DNA of 64,000 bases from Stomoxys calcitrans (taxonomy: Eukaryota > Arthropoda > Insecta > Diptera > Muscidae): assembly GCF_963082655.1 (NCBI RefSeq), contig NC_081555.1, positions 90,284,272-90,348,271 on the forward strand, read 5' to 3'. A program made the position numbers and the translations under genes. The notes under the pieces were generated by a model, which was not told where the DNA came from, did no database searches, and saw nothing but the letters and a program-made list of their open reading frames with translations. Shown in pieces: positions 9,441 through 20,905 of the stretch (the stretch's first letter is position 1; each line of letters starts with the position of its first letter).

Positions 9441-10612
9441 AAGTCTTCCACCACAACACCGGTCCCAAGTGAAGGATCTGGTAAAGGAACGGGTTTCGAA
9501 CATATGTTGAACTCTGTTTGGGGTCCACCCAAATCAACTATGAGCTGCGAGTATAGAGGGGACTTAACGCTGTGCTTTGCGTCAGATGAATGTATTGCTA
9601 CCATCAAAAAGCTCTTTGGAAGTATCCACACTTCCTGAAGCGGAAAGCTCGACCTGGTAAGGAAGATGGGCATCCCCAGCTAACAAAGGCCACGGTCTTC
9701 ATCATGGGTGAGGGCGACAATTCGCCATGGAACGCATGATGGAAGTCTTGCTCAGGCAAAACCAAGGTTTGGTAACTGAGAAATGGGAGATCTTTCACAG
9801 TGAGGAGAAGGAGGAAGGGATTCTCCCTGTGGTGGGCATTGGGCAAGTCTCCGTTTCATATTTGGCTTGGACTACAGGCATAGCGTACTATCGATGCAAG
9901 GCTGTCTTTTTCAAGATTGGGAAGATTAGGATAGGGAAAAATCTTCATATTGAGACATCACGCAGTGCAGTGGAAGGACACTCAATATCGCTTAACGAAC
10001 AGGGGGCCGACGACGAAACAATCACTGACTTAATTAATGATTGGAAGATGAGGATAGGTGAATAACTCAATATTGAAACATCAGGCGGCGTAGTGACAAT
10101 AAACTCACTGCAGTCTAGCGGACAGGGAGCCGACGATGACACCTGACATTACCTACTCCCGAGAAGCACATTTGCTTAAGATTTGGAAGACTAGGATAGT
10201 CAAAAATCCTAATATAGGAATATCAGGCAGTACAGGGACGGCAGACTCAACACAGCTTAATGAACAGGGATCAGAAGAAGGAACCACCAACGACATTCTC
10301 AATATTCGGAAGATTAGGATAGGTAAAGGTCTTAATATTGAAACATTAGGCAGTGTAATGACAATAAACTCAATGCAGCCTAAAAAACAGGAAGCAAGAT
10401 GCTCATTTACAGGAGGACCAATGATTGAGGGCATCCACATAAACCTCCACCGGAGCGAGACAGCTACACATGCTCTGATGGAGAAAATCAGCAACGCCAG
10501 GGTTAATGTTGCCTTCATTCAAGAGCCATGGAACCAAATCCGGAACCAAATTTCTGGACTGAAACACTGCTACTTGGTCGATAACATGCCTTATTTGTCA
10601 TAAAAATTAAAG
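9440..10612 (+). pseudogene. LOA-type retrotransposon fragment: end of ORF1 and start of endonuclease
   Basis: 9727-10065 and 10136-10603 are open. The second ends with IHINLHRSETATHALMEKI and VNVAFIQEPWNQI, the start of the apurinic-type endonuclease domain that opens ORF2 in these elements. The upstream part, with GILPVVGIGQVSVSYLAW, resembles an ORF1 C-terminus. Frameshifts occur throughout, and sequence is lost between here and the RT part that resumes at 11264. Confidence 0.7.
9913..10402 (+). repeat. Four degenerate ~125-bp tandem repeats inside the LOA fragment
   Basis: A block starting TTGGGAAGATTAGGATAGG and continuing through AATATTGAAACATCAGGCAG to ACAGGGAGCCGACGA recurs at about 9915, 10041, 10181 and 10304. 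In translation the unit reads KIRIGKNLHIET...EQGADDET. It lies just before the endonuclease domain. Confidence 0.8.
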
Positions 10613-11050
10613 TAATTGTCAACGTTGTTGTTATTGTCGTTGTTATCAAAGTCACATTTTCATGTGGAGGTGGCGATCCTCGTCAAGCTCCTGTAGGTGA
10701 GCAAGCTCATTGCGACCCAAAGGACCGATCGCCGCCGGAACTGAGTGGCCATTGGTTATTTAAAGGCGCCAATAACTCGACTTTTCATTTCGAGCACCAT
10801 TGGTACTCAGTATTGATGCTAGAGCCGGTGCCGACCGATCTCTCACTGAGACTCTCCACTCGATACCGCTGATTGATCGTGACTGCCGTTGCAGCTACCC
10901 CGTATGGAGCATTCCATAATCCCCAACCTGTGGACGCGTCCGGTAGTTCCCAGCTAAGCTTCTCTTGCCAGTAATGAACACCACACAGACCGGACCTCAA
11001 TGTTCCAGCCTGTGTGGTGCTCATTGCTATCCCGTGCCGGTAATTTTGAT
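10613..11050. other. Unassigned GC-richer segment
   Basis: About 440 bp that is clearly less AT-rich than its surroundings. It starts with a GTT-rich run (about 10622-10650). An open frame on the minus strand (10785-11024) has no recognisable motif. It sits between LOA material and a Transib relic and is probably part of another repeat. Confidence 0.4.
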
Positions 11051-11054
11051 TTTA

Positions 11055-11262
11055 AAATAAAACGAAAAACCTCTCTAACGGTTAACGATGGCATGGTACA
11101 CAGTTGATTATGAAATAGCCCCTTGAAGGTTGAAGAAGGGGAAAGAGGTCAACTTTGTCACCCTGTATCTCACCATGTACAAACGATTTCCTGAAAGTCT
11201 ATATCCTCCTCTAAAATTATTTGAGACATTTTTCACCGCATAGATCGACAGTTAAAAGTCAA
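11055..11262. repeat. Diverged relic of a Transib-type terminal inverted repeat
   Basis: The order and wording follow part of the right Transib arm (about 8445-8720): ACGATGGCAT, then AGGTCAACTTTG.CACCCTGTA.CTCACC, then TTTCTGAAAG.CTAT.TCCTCCTCTA, GA.CATTTT and GA.CAGTTAAAAGT. There are many substitutions and a large deletion in the first part, so this is an older or different copy of the family. Confidence 0.75.
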
Positions 11263-11263
11263 T

Positions 11264-12640
11264 GTGCAATGTTTTAATACATCTAATGGTAAAGGATCCG
11301 GATCAGCAATCTATTGTAGAAGGGCCGAAATGGTCTTAAAGATGACCAGGCTTGAACTAGGTGTCTCAATGTTAAACCCGAGAAGACTGAAATCTGCCTG
11401 TTCACGAAGAAGACATAGGTGCGCCAATTTGATGCTCCACGTTTCCTCAATAAAACGATTTCGTTATCTGACAAAGTCAAATACTGCTGGGCACTATGTA
11501 GCTGGGCCGTAGGCTCGAAATGGGCCTGATTCCAACCATAGTCTTTTGGCGGACTGCGATGGAAGAAAAGTGCAACGTAAGGATAATACAATAGGATCAG
11601 AGAACATGTTGTCTTGGCATAGGCGGAGCGATGAGAACCACTCCCACTAGGACTCTGGAGACTATTTTAGATATACCACCCACACATATACAAATTTAGT
11701 GTGGACAACCACTTCGGCTATGAGACTTTAGGCGATGGGAGGATGGATAGAGGATAGACGCTGGTCATACCATTGCGGTTTAATCGAGGTGGTGATAGAA
11801 AACCTGGATGGAATAGAAGAGGTCTCTGATCGGCTATCTGGAACGATACTTGAGGTCGAGTGCGAGGCACTGCTGCTAGAGGCACCGTCTTGGATTGACA
11901 GAACTCTGGTATTGCCATCTAAGAGATCATGCTTTACAAATAGATCATAGACTAGAGGTCTACTTTGAGAACCCAAGGAATGAAATGCTGATGAAGATCC
12001 AAGCGATCACGGAATGCGTGAGATGGTGTGGCGTTAACGCGAGGACATCAATCGCGAAGATCTTTAGGAATAGGAAACTGGTCATCAAGTCTTGGAGTGA
12101 AAGAAGCCTTCTCTGAGGATGGCACAATCTGCATTGTTTGGTTGCCGGCCACAGCGGAGTAGGGGGAATGAGAAAGCAAACGATGTGGCAGTGAAGGTTA
12201 TTGGACTGCCGTCAATAAACTTGGTTAACCCGCAGCTTTTCAGGTCGACGAAGTTCGAACGGCGAAATGGTTGACGAAGATCCTATGGTGAGATCCGGAT
12301 CATGAGAAGACGAGGCTATTACTGAGAGCAAGAAAGAAGGAGGTCAGTATAGTTTTCGGCATCATAACGGGACACATGTGACTACGAGCTCACTTATACA
12401 AAATCTTTGAGGCTGGGGATAGCATGGGAAGCGCATGTCGGCACTTAGGTTGGATTAAGGGGGGTGTGGTATGGACAAATATTAGGAATTTTGTAAGTAG
12501 CACTGAATTTCTGACATAGATTTTGTTCGAGGTTATTGTTTAGTATTTAGAGCGCACAACAAGCCGATTACTGGCTTAAAATATGTCCACAGTGGCATGT
12601 GGCGGATTAACATCCGCTCTTTCTTTTTAACCTTACCTAT
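11264..12640 (+). pseudogene. LOA-type non-LTR remnant (RT end, RNase H, C-terminal region)
   Basis: Parallel to 660-1790 and 41025-42775: CRRAEMVLKM, GVSMLNPR, then a tether region, RNase H remains (WVKPATAE-like, 12130-12170) and the conserved 3' end with TTTTGTAAGTAGCACTGAAT, TTTAGAGCGCACAACAAGCC and GTCCACAGTGGCATG (to about 12600). Heavily frameshifted; the segment between endonuclease and RT is missing. Confidence 0.8.
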
Positions 12641-12689
12641 TCTTTAAAAGTTTTTTGCCTGTTAGGGTGAAGATTGTTTAATTTTAAGA

Positions 12690-12890
12690 TTTTTGTTTAT
12701 TTCTCTTTCGAGACGAGCTCGATGATCAGAGATTTTCTTTGCAGATAAAAAAGAAAGAAATCGGCCATATTAGGTGTGAAGCCTTCAAGGGCCGTACTTT
12801 GGTTTGTTGTACTTATAACGAATTTATTGCGAAAACGCCTATATGGACACCCTGTCTGTCTGCTGTACTTTTCTCTAGTTCATTTGTGCA
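12690..12890 (+). repeat. Unclassified interspersed repeat X, copy 1
   Basis: Shares CGAGACGAGCTCGATGATCAGAG, CATATTAGGTGTGA, GCTTCAAGGGCCGT, a GCGAAAACGCCTAT stretch and CTGCTGTACTTTT with 49611-49890 and 62355-62625. No coding frame is shared across the copies. A 3' mini-me end (GGCCCAGCCGAACTAAACGC, TTTTACTTGTT) is attached at 12890-12975. Confidence 0.6.
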
Positions 12891-12975
12891 AATTTTTGGC
12901 AGAATCCGTGGTAATGGGTTCCCAAGACATGGCCCAGCCGAACTAAACGCGATTTTACTTGTTTTTAAGTTCTCA

Positions 12976-13136
12976 TACGCTGGGGCGAACTTAAGCACTG
13001 CAATTGCAATTCTTACGATCTTTCGATTAAGATTAACAGGATACACTTCTGTCATGTCAATTGGTGTTGTCAGATTTAAGTTCTAGCTCAATTTAATGAG
13101 TTTTGCTCCAAAGTGAAATACAATGATAAGGAACCT
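12976..13136. other. Short unassigned spacer
   Basis: AT-rich. The last 30 bp (CAATGATAAGGAACCTCC) resemble a scrap of the reverse-oriented SINE found elsewhere in the window. Nothing else seen. Confidence 0.35.
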
Positions 13137-14130
13137 CCATTTTATACCCTCCACCATAGGATGGGGGTATACTAATTTCGTCATTCTGTTTGTAACTTCT
13201 TGAAATATTCATATCAGGCCCCATCAAGTATACATATTCTTGATCGTCATGACATTTTAAGTCGATCTAACCATGTCCGTCCGTCCGTCCGTCTGTCTGT
13301 CGAAAGCACGCTAACTTTAGAAGTAGTTAAACTAGCCGCTTGAAATTTTGCACAAATACTTCTTATTAGTGTAGGTCAGTTGGGGTTGTAAATGGGCTAT
13401 ATCGGTCCATGTTTTGATATAGCTGCCATATAAACCGATCTTGGATCTTGACTTATTGTGCCAACAGATAGCACAATTCATATCCGATTTGGCTGAAATT
13501 TTCCATGATGTGTTTTATTATGACTTCTAACAACTGTGCTGTGTACGGTTGAAATCGGTCCATAACCTGATATAGCTGTCATATAAACCAATCTGGGGTC
13601 TTGACTTCTTGAGCGTCTAGAGTGTGCCGTTCCTATCCGATTTGGCTGAAACTATCTGTTATGACTTCTAACAACTGTGCCAAATAAGGTCCAAATCGAT
13701 CCATAACCTGGTATAGTTGCCATTTAAACCGATCTGGGATCTTGACTTCTTGAGCCTCCAGAGGGTGTAATTGTTTTCCGATTTGGCTAAAATTTTGTAC
13801 AACGGCTTCTCCAATGACCTTCGACATACGTGTTAATCGAATCCGAATCGGTGTATAGCCTGATGCAGCTCCCATATATACCGATATCTCTATTTTATTT
13901 CTTAAGCCCCTTAACGGCGCAATCCTAACTCGAATGGTCTGAAATTTTTCACAATGACTTCTACTATGGTCCCCAACCTTTAGCTTAATTATCGTCTGAA
14001 TCGGACCATAACTTGATATAGCTCTAATATAAAATCTTTGTTTACCTAAAAAGTGATAACGGGAAAAGAACTCGACAAATGCGATCTATGGTGGAGGGTA
14101 TATAACACTCGGCCCGGCCGAACTTAGCAC
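13137..14130 (+). mobile_element. mini-me element, subfamily alpha
   Basis: Starts TTTTATACCCTCCACCATAG and ends GGTGGAGGGTATATAACAC, then the GGCCCGGCCGAAC palindrome and CTTTTACTTT. Near the left end it has the dipteran mini-me core (TTCTTGATCGTCATGACATT) followed by a GTCY microsatellite (GTCCGTCCGTCCGTCTGTCTG). Inside are about four diverged ~155-bp units, each with a GATATAGCTGCCATATAAAC block and TTGACTTCTTGAGCC. No coding capacity. Mini-me elements are known from Diptera and thought to seed microsatellites. Confidence 0.85.
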
Positions 14131-15900
14131 GCTTTTACTTTTTCTAGACTAGTCCTACGGGCGTGCCGCAGATTCACGACGCAAAAAGTTTCACAAATGT
14201 CGTCCCCATGCTAACCTCCGGCAGATTTTATACTTAACTTTAAGAGTATAACATACAATTTTTGCATTGAAACATTCTATTGGTGTTCAAACGCCATGTC
14301 TGTACCACCGCATCATGTCGCTTGGTCAAGTGGCTCAAATGGCTCAAATGTGTTAAATGGGGTTTCATTGTTTCAACTCTTTAGCGAGTTAAAATGTGAA
14401 CAAAATTAAAAAAAGTATGCGAAAATGAAGCGAGCGATGATCATTAACGCGACTAATTGATGATGAAAGTATGTAATGAATGGTTATTCGCCTTTCGGCA
14501 CTTTGTTCAGATTGAAGAGTGAAATGCGGTTTAATAACCTATTGGCCAAATAAGCAATGCCGTTAACATAATATGCGGAAGATTTACAGCACTGGTATTG
14601 CATATGGCGAAAAAAAAGAGATTGGCTTCATACAGCTGACTGAGGAGTAGTGTGAGTTAGGGCTTCATCGTTGAACTTGTTTTTTGGATGTGTTTGGCTT
14701 GGACCACACAATTCTTTTGCCCAATATTTAGGGTGATAACGAATGAGTTGTTAACAGGCACTATTAATTATGACCATGTCATTTAATTTACACCATTCGA
14801 TTGGTTTCACACTTCATGTTGACCTTTAGGTATTGATTTACTTTTAAAATTTATTGAAAAAGAAAAAAAAAGATAGCAATGGGTTGGTTTGTAGCATATA
14901 AAAATTTACTAAGGCTTGGCATTTAGGGGCCGCATAAAGTTCTTAAGGCGTTGTAAGATTTGTGTGTATTAAAGTGTCAAATGTCAAGTTGTCAACCAGT
15001 TGAAAAGCCAAACACGTAATTACATTTAAGATAAAACATTAAAATTAAGTGACCATTTATACACGGTTAAATATGTCAAAGCTTTTTTAGCTTAATTAAA
15101 AAAATTTTTTATTTTTGTTTGTTTTAATAAGTATAATAAACGTTCGATGATCGAATACCTCTTCAGAAAATAAAGATCGAAATTTTAAGTAACATTCACT
15201 TTTTGACTTCCATTATCATGTGTGCATTGCAAACGAAAGACTTAAGACACAAACCTGATTTAATTGTAACATTCTGGACAACCATAAAATCTTTTGACTT
15301 GTATAGAAATCTAATCACACACATAAACAACTCCAAACACTTTCACACATTTTATGACATTTTGTCGTGTCTTGTACCGATTTCTTTTTTAGCTCCAAGT
15401 GTAAAATCAAAGCTATTTATAATCATAAATGGTGTTAAAATGAAATTATTCAATAAAAACTCTGCATGCATGTATGCATGTTTTGTTTTTCTTCTACAAT
15501 AACCTTTTATTGTTCATAGATCAAATTATATAATGCAAATGTAGACATAACTCCAGAGGAGAAAAAAAATAATTTCATTAAAAGCGACAATTATTATTAT
15601 TATCGTAAAACCAGCACTGGCAAGACGGAAATTTTATGATATGAGCATGACATAACTAAAACTAAAGAAATGAGGGAATACAGAAAATATAAAAATATGC
15701 ATAGCTTTATAAATGATTGGACAATAAAAGTTTGATGTCATTAGATGGAGAAGAATTGTTATACCTAACACCACTACTGTAATACAAGGATTTATAACTT
15801 TTTACTTTGTTTGCAATGCAAAGGAGGAGAAAAGCTAAATCCAATATTAGGAATACCCTTAATACGACGCAAAATTAAGTATTTCGTCTGTCTGTGTATG
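14131..15900. other. AT-rich non-coding stretch, no gene recognised
   Basis: About 1.8 kb of apparently unique sequence with an ATT run near 15588-15605. A 99-codon frame at 15203-15502 has low-complexity, hydrophobic content and no motif. A 24-bp string at 15231-15254 recurs exactly at 36643-36666. No promoter, splice pattern or RNA gene could be supported. Confidence 0.5.
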
Positions 15901-16150
15901 TCCTTAAGGACATACACTTATGCCATGCCACCAAGGACATACACCTATGCCAGAAAATGCTTGTTATGCGCTCTAAAAACTAAAAAGTAACCTTTAACAA
16001 TAAACTTAATATCACAATCCTTTATTGTTCCTCATACAATGCCCTAAGTCGGTTCATGTGTGGCATTGTGTCCCCACCTAAGTGGCGGTGTCAGTAAGCG
16101 GCGAATGAATTAGGAAATTCTCCAACGCAAAGTGCGAAAGAATCGAAAAA
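15900..16150 (-). pseudogene. LOA 3'-end fragment (first copy of a tandem duplication)
   Basis: On the minus strand: NRL-like LGGDTMPHMNRL, then a stretch matching the LOA tail (AGAGCGCATAACAAGC, TAGGTGTATGTCC, GGTGGCATGG), in the same order as 42590-42740. Repeated at 16566-16795. Confidence 0.75.
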
Positions 16151-17213
16151 ACAGCAAAAAGGCGTTAAGTTCGGCCGAGCCGAACTTTGGGGACCCACCA
16201 CCTCGGGTATATATGTAAACCACCTTTCCTCAAAATCCGCTGAAATTTGGATACCTTATGTTCCATAGCGGTTATATCGAAATATGATCCAATTTGGACC
16301 AAATACTAATAAGTACAAGTCATTGTTCAATTGTGTATAACAAAATATTGGTCTTTTTAAATCGATCTGAACCATATACAACATATATATCGAAAAACCT
16401 AACATAAGTCACTGTGTCAAATTTCAGTTAAATCGGATTATAAATGCGCCTTTTTTGGGGCCAAGACTTTAAATTGAGATATCGGTCTATGCGGCAGCTA
16501 TGTTCAAATCTTGATCGATCTAGATCAAATTGCAGAAATATTTGGAGGGGCTTAACTTAAGCCCCTTATGCCATGCCACCAAGGACATACACCTATGCCA
16601 GAAAATGCTTGTTATGCGCTCTAAAAACTAAAAAGTAACCTTTAACAATAAACTTAATATCACAATCCTTTATTGTTCCTCATACAATGCCCTAAGTCGG
16701 TTCATGTGTGGCATTGTGTCCCCACCTAAGTGGCGGTGTCAGTAAGCGGCGAATGACTTAGGAAATTCTCCAACGCAAAGTGCGAAAGAATCGAAAAAAC
16801 AGCAAAAAGGCGTTAAGTTCGGCCGAGCCGAACTTTGGGGACCCACCACCTCGGGTATATATGTAAACCACCTTTCCTCAAAATCCGCTGAAATTTGGAT
16901 ACCTTATGTTCCATAGCGGTTATATCGAAATATGATCCAATTTGGACCAAATACTAATAAGTACAAGTCATTGTTCAATTGTGTATAACAAAATATTGGT
17001 CTTTTTAAATCGATCTGAACCATATACAACATATATATCGAAAAACCTAACATAAGTCACTGTGTCAAATTTCAGTTAAATCGGATTATAAATGCGCCTT
17101 TTTTGGGGCCAAGACTTTAAATTGAGATATCGGTCTATGCGGCAGCTATGTTCAAATCTTGATCGATCTAGATCAAATTGCAGAAATATTTGGAGGGGCT
17201 TAACTTATCCTCT
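15918..17213. repeat. 648-bp direct tandem duplication, two near-identical copies
   Basis: Unit 1 is 15918-16565 and unit 2 is 16566-17213. I found one difference by eye (GAATGAATTAGG near 16105 against GAATGACTTAGG near 16753). Each unit joins an LOA 3' end to the reversed right end of a mini-me beta element. The junction is at CTTA microhomology. Confidence 0.9.
16566..16795 (-). pseudogene. LOA 3'-end fragment (second duplicated copy)
   Basis: Copy of 15918-16150 produced by the 648-bp tandem duplication; same content and orientation. Confidence 0.75.
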
Positions 17214-18335
17214 GTCCCAAATTTCGCGTATCGGACAATAAATGCCTCATTTATGGGCCCAAAACATTAAATCGAGAGATCGGTCTATATGACAGCTACA
17301 TCCAAATCTGATCCAATCAAGGCTAAATTAACGAAGGATGTCGAAGGGCCTAAGACAACTCACTGTCCCAAAATTCGGCGACAGCGGACAATAAATGTGC
17401 CTTTTATGGGCTCAAAACCTTAAATTGAGTGATCGGTCTATATGGCAGCTATATCCAAATCTGATCCCATCAAGGCCAAATTAACGAAGGCTGTCGAAGG
17501 GCCTAACAAAACACACTGTCCCAAATTTCAGCAAAATCGGGTAATAAATGTGGCTTTTATGGGCCTAAGACCCTAAATCGGAAGATCGGTTAGCTATATC
17601 CAAATCTGATCCGATCAAGGCCAAATTAACGAAGGCTGTCGAAGGGCCTAACAAAACACACTGTCCCAAATTTCAGCAAAATCGGTTATAAATGTGGCTT
17701 TTATGGGCCTAAGACCCTAAATCGGAAGATCGGTCTATATGGCAGCTATATCCAAATCTGGACCGATCCGGTCTAAATTAGCGAAGGCTGTCGAAGGGCC
17801 TAACAAAACTCACTGTCCCAAATTTCAGCAAAATCGGGTAATAAATGTGGCTTTTATTGGCCTAAGACCCTAAATCGGCGGATCGGTCTATATGACAGCT
17901 ATATCCAAATCTGAACCGATCTGGGCCAAATTGACGAAAGATGTTGAAGGCCCTAACACAACTCACTGACCCAAATTTCAGCAAAATCGGATAATAAATG
18001 TAGCTTTTGTGGGCCTAAGACCCTAAATCGGTGGATCGGTCTATATGGTGGCTACATGAAGATATAGTCCGAAGTAGCCCATCTTCGAACTTAACCTGCT
18101 TATGAACAAAAAAAGAATCAGTGCAAAATTTCAGCACAATATCTCTATTTTTAAAGACTGTGGCATGATTTCAACAGACAGACGGACGGACATGGCTAGA
18201 TCGTCTTAAATGTTTACGCTGAGCAAGAATATATATACTTTATAGGGTCGGAAATGGATATTTCGATGTGTTGCAAACGGAATGACAAAATGAATATACC
18301 CCCATCCTTCGGTGGTGGGTATAACTTTCAAATTT
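16796..18335 (-). mobile_element. mini-me element, subfamily beta, reversed
   Basis: Begins with the reversed right end (AAGGCGTTAAGTTCGGCCGA) and ends with the reversed left end: a GACAGACGGACGGACATGGC core, ATATATATACTTTATAGGG and CCCATCCTTCGGTGGTGGG. Between them lie at least seven ~145-155 bp units with CTATATGGCAGCTATATCC, AAGGGCCTAAC and CTGTCCCAAATTTCAGC. The first ~415 bp are also present at 16150-16565 because of the tandem duplication. Confidence 0.85.
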
Positions 18336-18339
18336 TAAA

Positions 18340-18912
18340 TGGTTAGAGCAGAGGGGCTCTCAGAGATCATATGCCAAATTTTAAGGCCCTAAGTGATCCG
18401 GGCGCCTCTTGAATGTTGACTTCTTGAGCCACTATAAGGTACAATTCTTATCCGATTAGGCTGAAATTTTGCATGAAGTGTTGGGTTATGACTTCAAAGT
18501 ATGGTTCAAATCGGTCGATAACCTGATGTAGCTGCCATATAAACCGATCTGGGGTCTTGACTTCTTAAGCCTCTAGAGGCCGCAATTCTTATCCGATTTT
18601 GCTGAAATTTTGTACAACGACATTTCCCATAACCTTCAACATACATGTCTTATATGGTCTTAATTGATCTATAGCCTGATACAGCTACCATATAAACTGA
18701 TCTCCCGATTATGAGCCCCTACAAAGCGCAATTCTTATCCGAATGGACTAAAATATTTCCCAATGACTTCTACTATGGTCTTCAACATTCAATTCACTTA
18801 TGGTCCGATTAGGCATAACAGTTCTTATCCATTATTTTTTGTTTGCCTTAAAAGAGATGAATCCGATTCATGGTGGAGGGTATATAGGATTCGGCCCGGC
18901 CGAACTTTCATT
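18340..18912 (+). mobile_element. mini-me alpha element, left end missing
   Basis: Three ~155-bp alpha units (TTGACTTCTTGAGCC, TATCCGATT.GGCTGAAATTT) followed by GGTGGAGGGTATATAGGATT and the GGCCCGGCCGAAC palindrome. The TTTTACTTGTT tail is absent. Confidence 0.8.
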
Positions 18913-19021
18913 TCAGTATAAATTTCAACGACTGTTAAAAACCCAGAAACTGGACGAGAGTGCGCACTGTTTTTTGTTCCTATTCACAAGTTATCTTGCC
19001 CGAAAACATTATAAAACTGTA

Positions 19022-19325
19022 TAGCGATGGTTATCTCCTCCTAAGATAGCGAAATTTTTAGGTATTAAGCCATGGAAACATTTATCCTCAAGGAGGTGTA
19101 GCCTTGCGGCACGCCGTTAGGACTCGTCTATAGAGAGGAGATCCCCTCCTAATGGTGGCGATATTTGTGAGATACTAAGCCATGTAAAAGCCTCTCCGCA
19201 ACATAAGCAAAGTCCCTTATCATTGAGCTTGAGCGGACATGACTCATTGCTGTGTGTGAAGTTTGTCCTACGTTTCTTAATGGATTGGTCGTGGGTAACT
19301 TTGCAATTTGCTTCTATGATAGAAT
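19022..19325 (+). mobile_element. Two degraded SINE body fragments in a row
   Basis: Both carry body blocks of the tRNA-derived SINE: TCCTCCTAA.ATAGCGA, GGCACGCCGTTAGGACTCG (19022-19140), then CCCCTCCTAATGGTGGCGA, GCCATGTAAAA, CCCTTATCATTGAGCTTGA and AATGGATTGGTCGTGGG (19145-19325). The tRNA-like head is absent from both. Confidence 0.7.
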
Positions 19326-20735
19326 ACCAAAGCTTTTTCTCTTTCTAAACAACAATTCATCACTTTTGCTGAGCATTAGAAACATTTTTTCACTGAAACA
19401 AATGCTTCTTTGAGCTGGTCACCTGGGTGAATATTGGTAAAAGATGTACACAGAATTCTTTGGTAAGGCAAAGGTTAAGTAACTTAAAGGGAGTCAAGAC
19501 GATACAGCTGAATCTAGAGTCATGAAATTTTCAGTGGAATCACTCTTGGTATGAAAAGATGGGGTATTGGAAATTCGTTCTAAACAGTATCAAAAATACT
19601 TATAGGCTGACACGGAGTGCTACTCTGGTATATATGTCAAACTACAAATGCCAGCTACATGATATTTACTTGTGAATTTGATGAATTTCCGAACATTATA
19701 TTCTCTATCGGGAAATATGTTTCCCTAGAATTTATGACTACAAATTAAATTTTCCATCTCAAGTGGTGATAAGTTAACGACGAACTATTCTGTAATGAAA
19801 CTATCTAAATGAAAATGTCTCTAAAAATCGTACTGTCCTAATTTTAGGATTTTTAATTAGTTGTAAAAACTCTTTTTTTCGATTTTTGAGTTGCTAATTC
19901 GATGTCTAAATTGGGAGCATGCAGTTTTAGAAATTTTTGTTGTTTAACTTAAACAAAGATTTATTACCATCGTAACACATTCATTTTAAAAAAAAATTGT
20001 TAACTTTTTACAAGATTTTAAGTCCTTGTAAATAAACTTATTACTTTGTATTTGCAAAGTGTTTTTCTTATCTGTTTAGGTGGCGCTGCATGTGGTCTAT
20101 TTCTCTTTCGCTTCCTTTTAATTGGCTCCAAATTATCAATTTATTGTTTGTTTGTACCTCAAATAGATAAAAACATTAATTTTTTGCAATATTTTTACAA
20201 CATAGCGCCTTGTCGTAGCACAGGCGTTGTCTTCAAACAAATCAAAAAGTTATTTTCCACCTGCAATAAAAACATAACACCTACCAAAGTTAAACGGAGT
20301 ATTTGGACATCATGGTTTTTGTTCTCTATATCCCATTTTAGTGTCAATTTGTGCTGTCAGTTTATTTCAATCTGCTTACAACCGAGAGAAAAAAAATATG
20401 TATGTGAAAAGAAATATTTCTGAATTCCATCCAATATGCAAGAAAAATGGTGAACCAATACTCCCCAGAATACAATCAACATGAATAAATATGTGAATGC
20501 CACAGGAATGTTATACTAGTGGCACAACATCAATCACATGTTAAGGTTAATGTGGGGAGAGCGGCCTTTTGGAAGGCCCAGAAATATGTTTTAATTCATA
20601 TCAAACAGCTCAAATTTAGTAATGGGAGTGGTATTTTTAAGATATATGGCCCAAAATCAAACCAATCTATCTGGACTTTAGTAGCCACAATTTTGTTCCA
20701 ATTTTTAGAAAACTTGAACCTGGTTCTTTTTTTTT
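19326..20735. other. AT-rich non-coding stretch, no gene recognised
   Basis: Frames at 20046-20423 (125 codons) and 20519-20737 (72 codons) have no recognisable motif, no splice context and AT-driven composition. At 20740-20900 a single weak mini-me-like unit (GATATAGCTCCCATATTTA) precedes the next element. Confidence 0.45.
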
Positions 20736-20905
20736 AAATTTCAAAGATCTGCCATATATAGTCAACACCGGTTGAGATTTTGATATAGCTCCCATATTTA
20801 TCTTCACCTGATATGATCATGTAACGGACGTTTCAAAGCGTATGCAAAATTTCATCAAATCGGATCAGATTAAGATATAGCTTCTTAATACAACTTTCAT
20901 CCGAT

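Noticed and set aside
13137..14130. Helitron assignment for the mini-me elements, based on the palindrome near the right end
   Set aside because: No CTRR end after the palindrome and no TC start were found in the copies compared; class left open.
15203..15502. A 99-codon frame in unique sequence
   Set aside because: No signal peptide pattern, domain, splice context or promoter; composition matches surrounding AT-rich DNA.
17300..18060. Regularly spaced repeats that could suggest a CRISPR-type or satellite array
   Set aside because: Units are directly tandem, ~150 bp, diverged, and bounded by mini-me ends; the organism is a eukaryote.
20046..20423. A 125-codon frame with a hydrophobic start
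   Set aside because: No convincing TATA box, polyadenylation signal in place, or recognisable domain. Could be reconsidered if transcript data exist.
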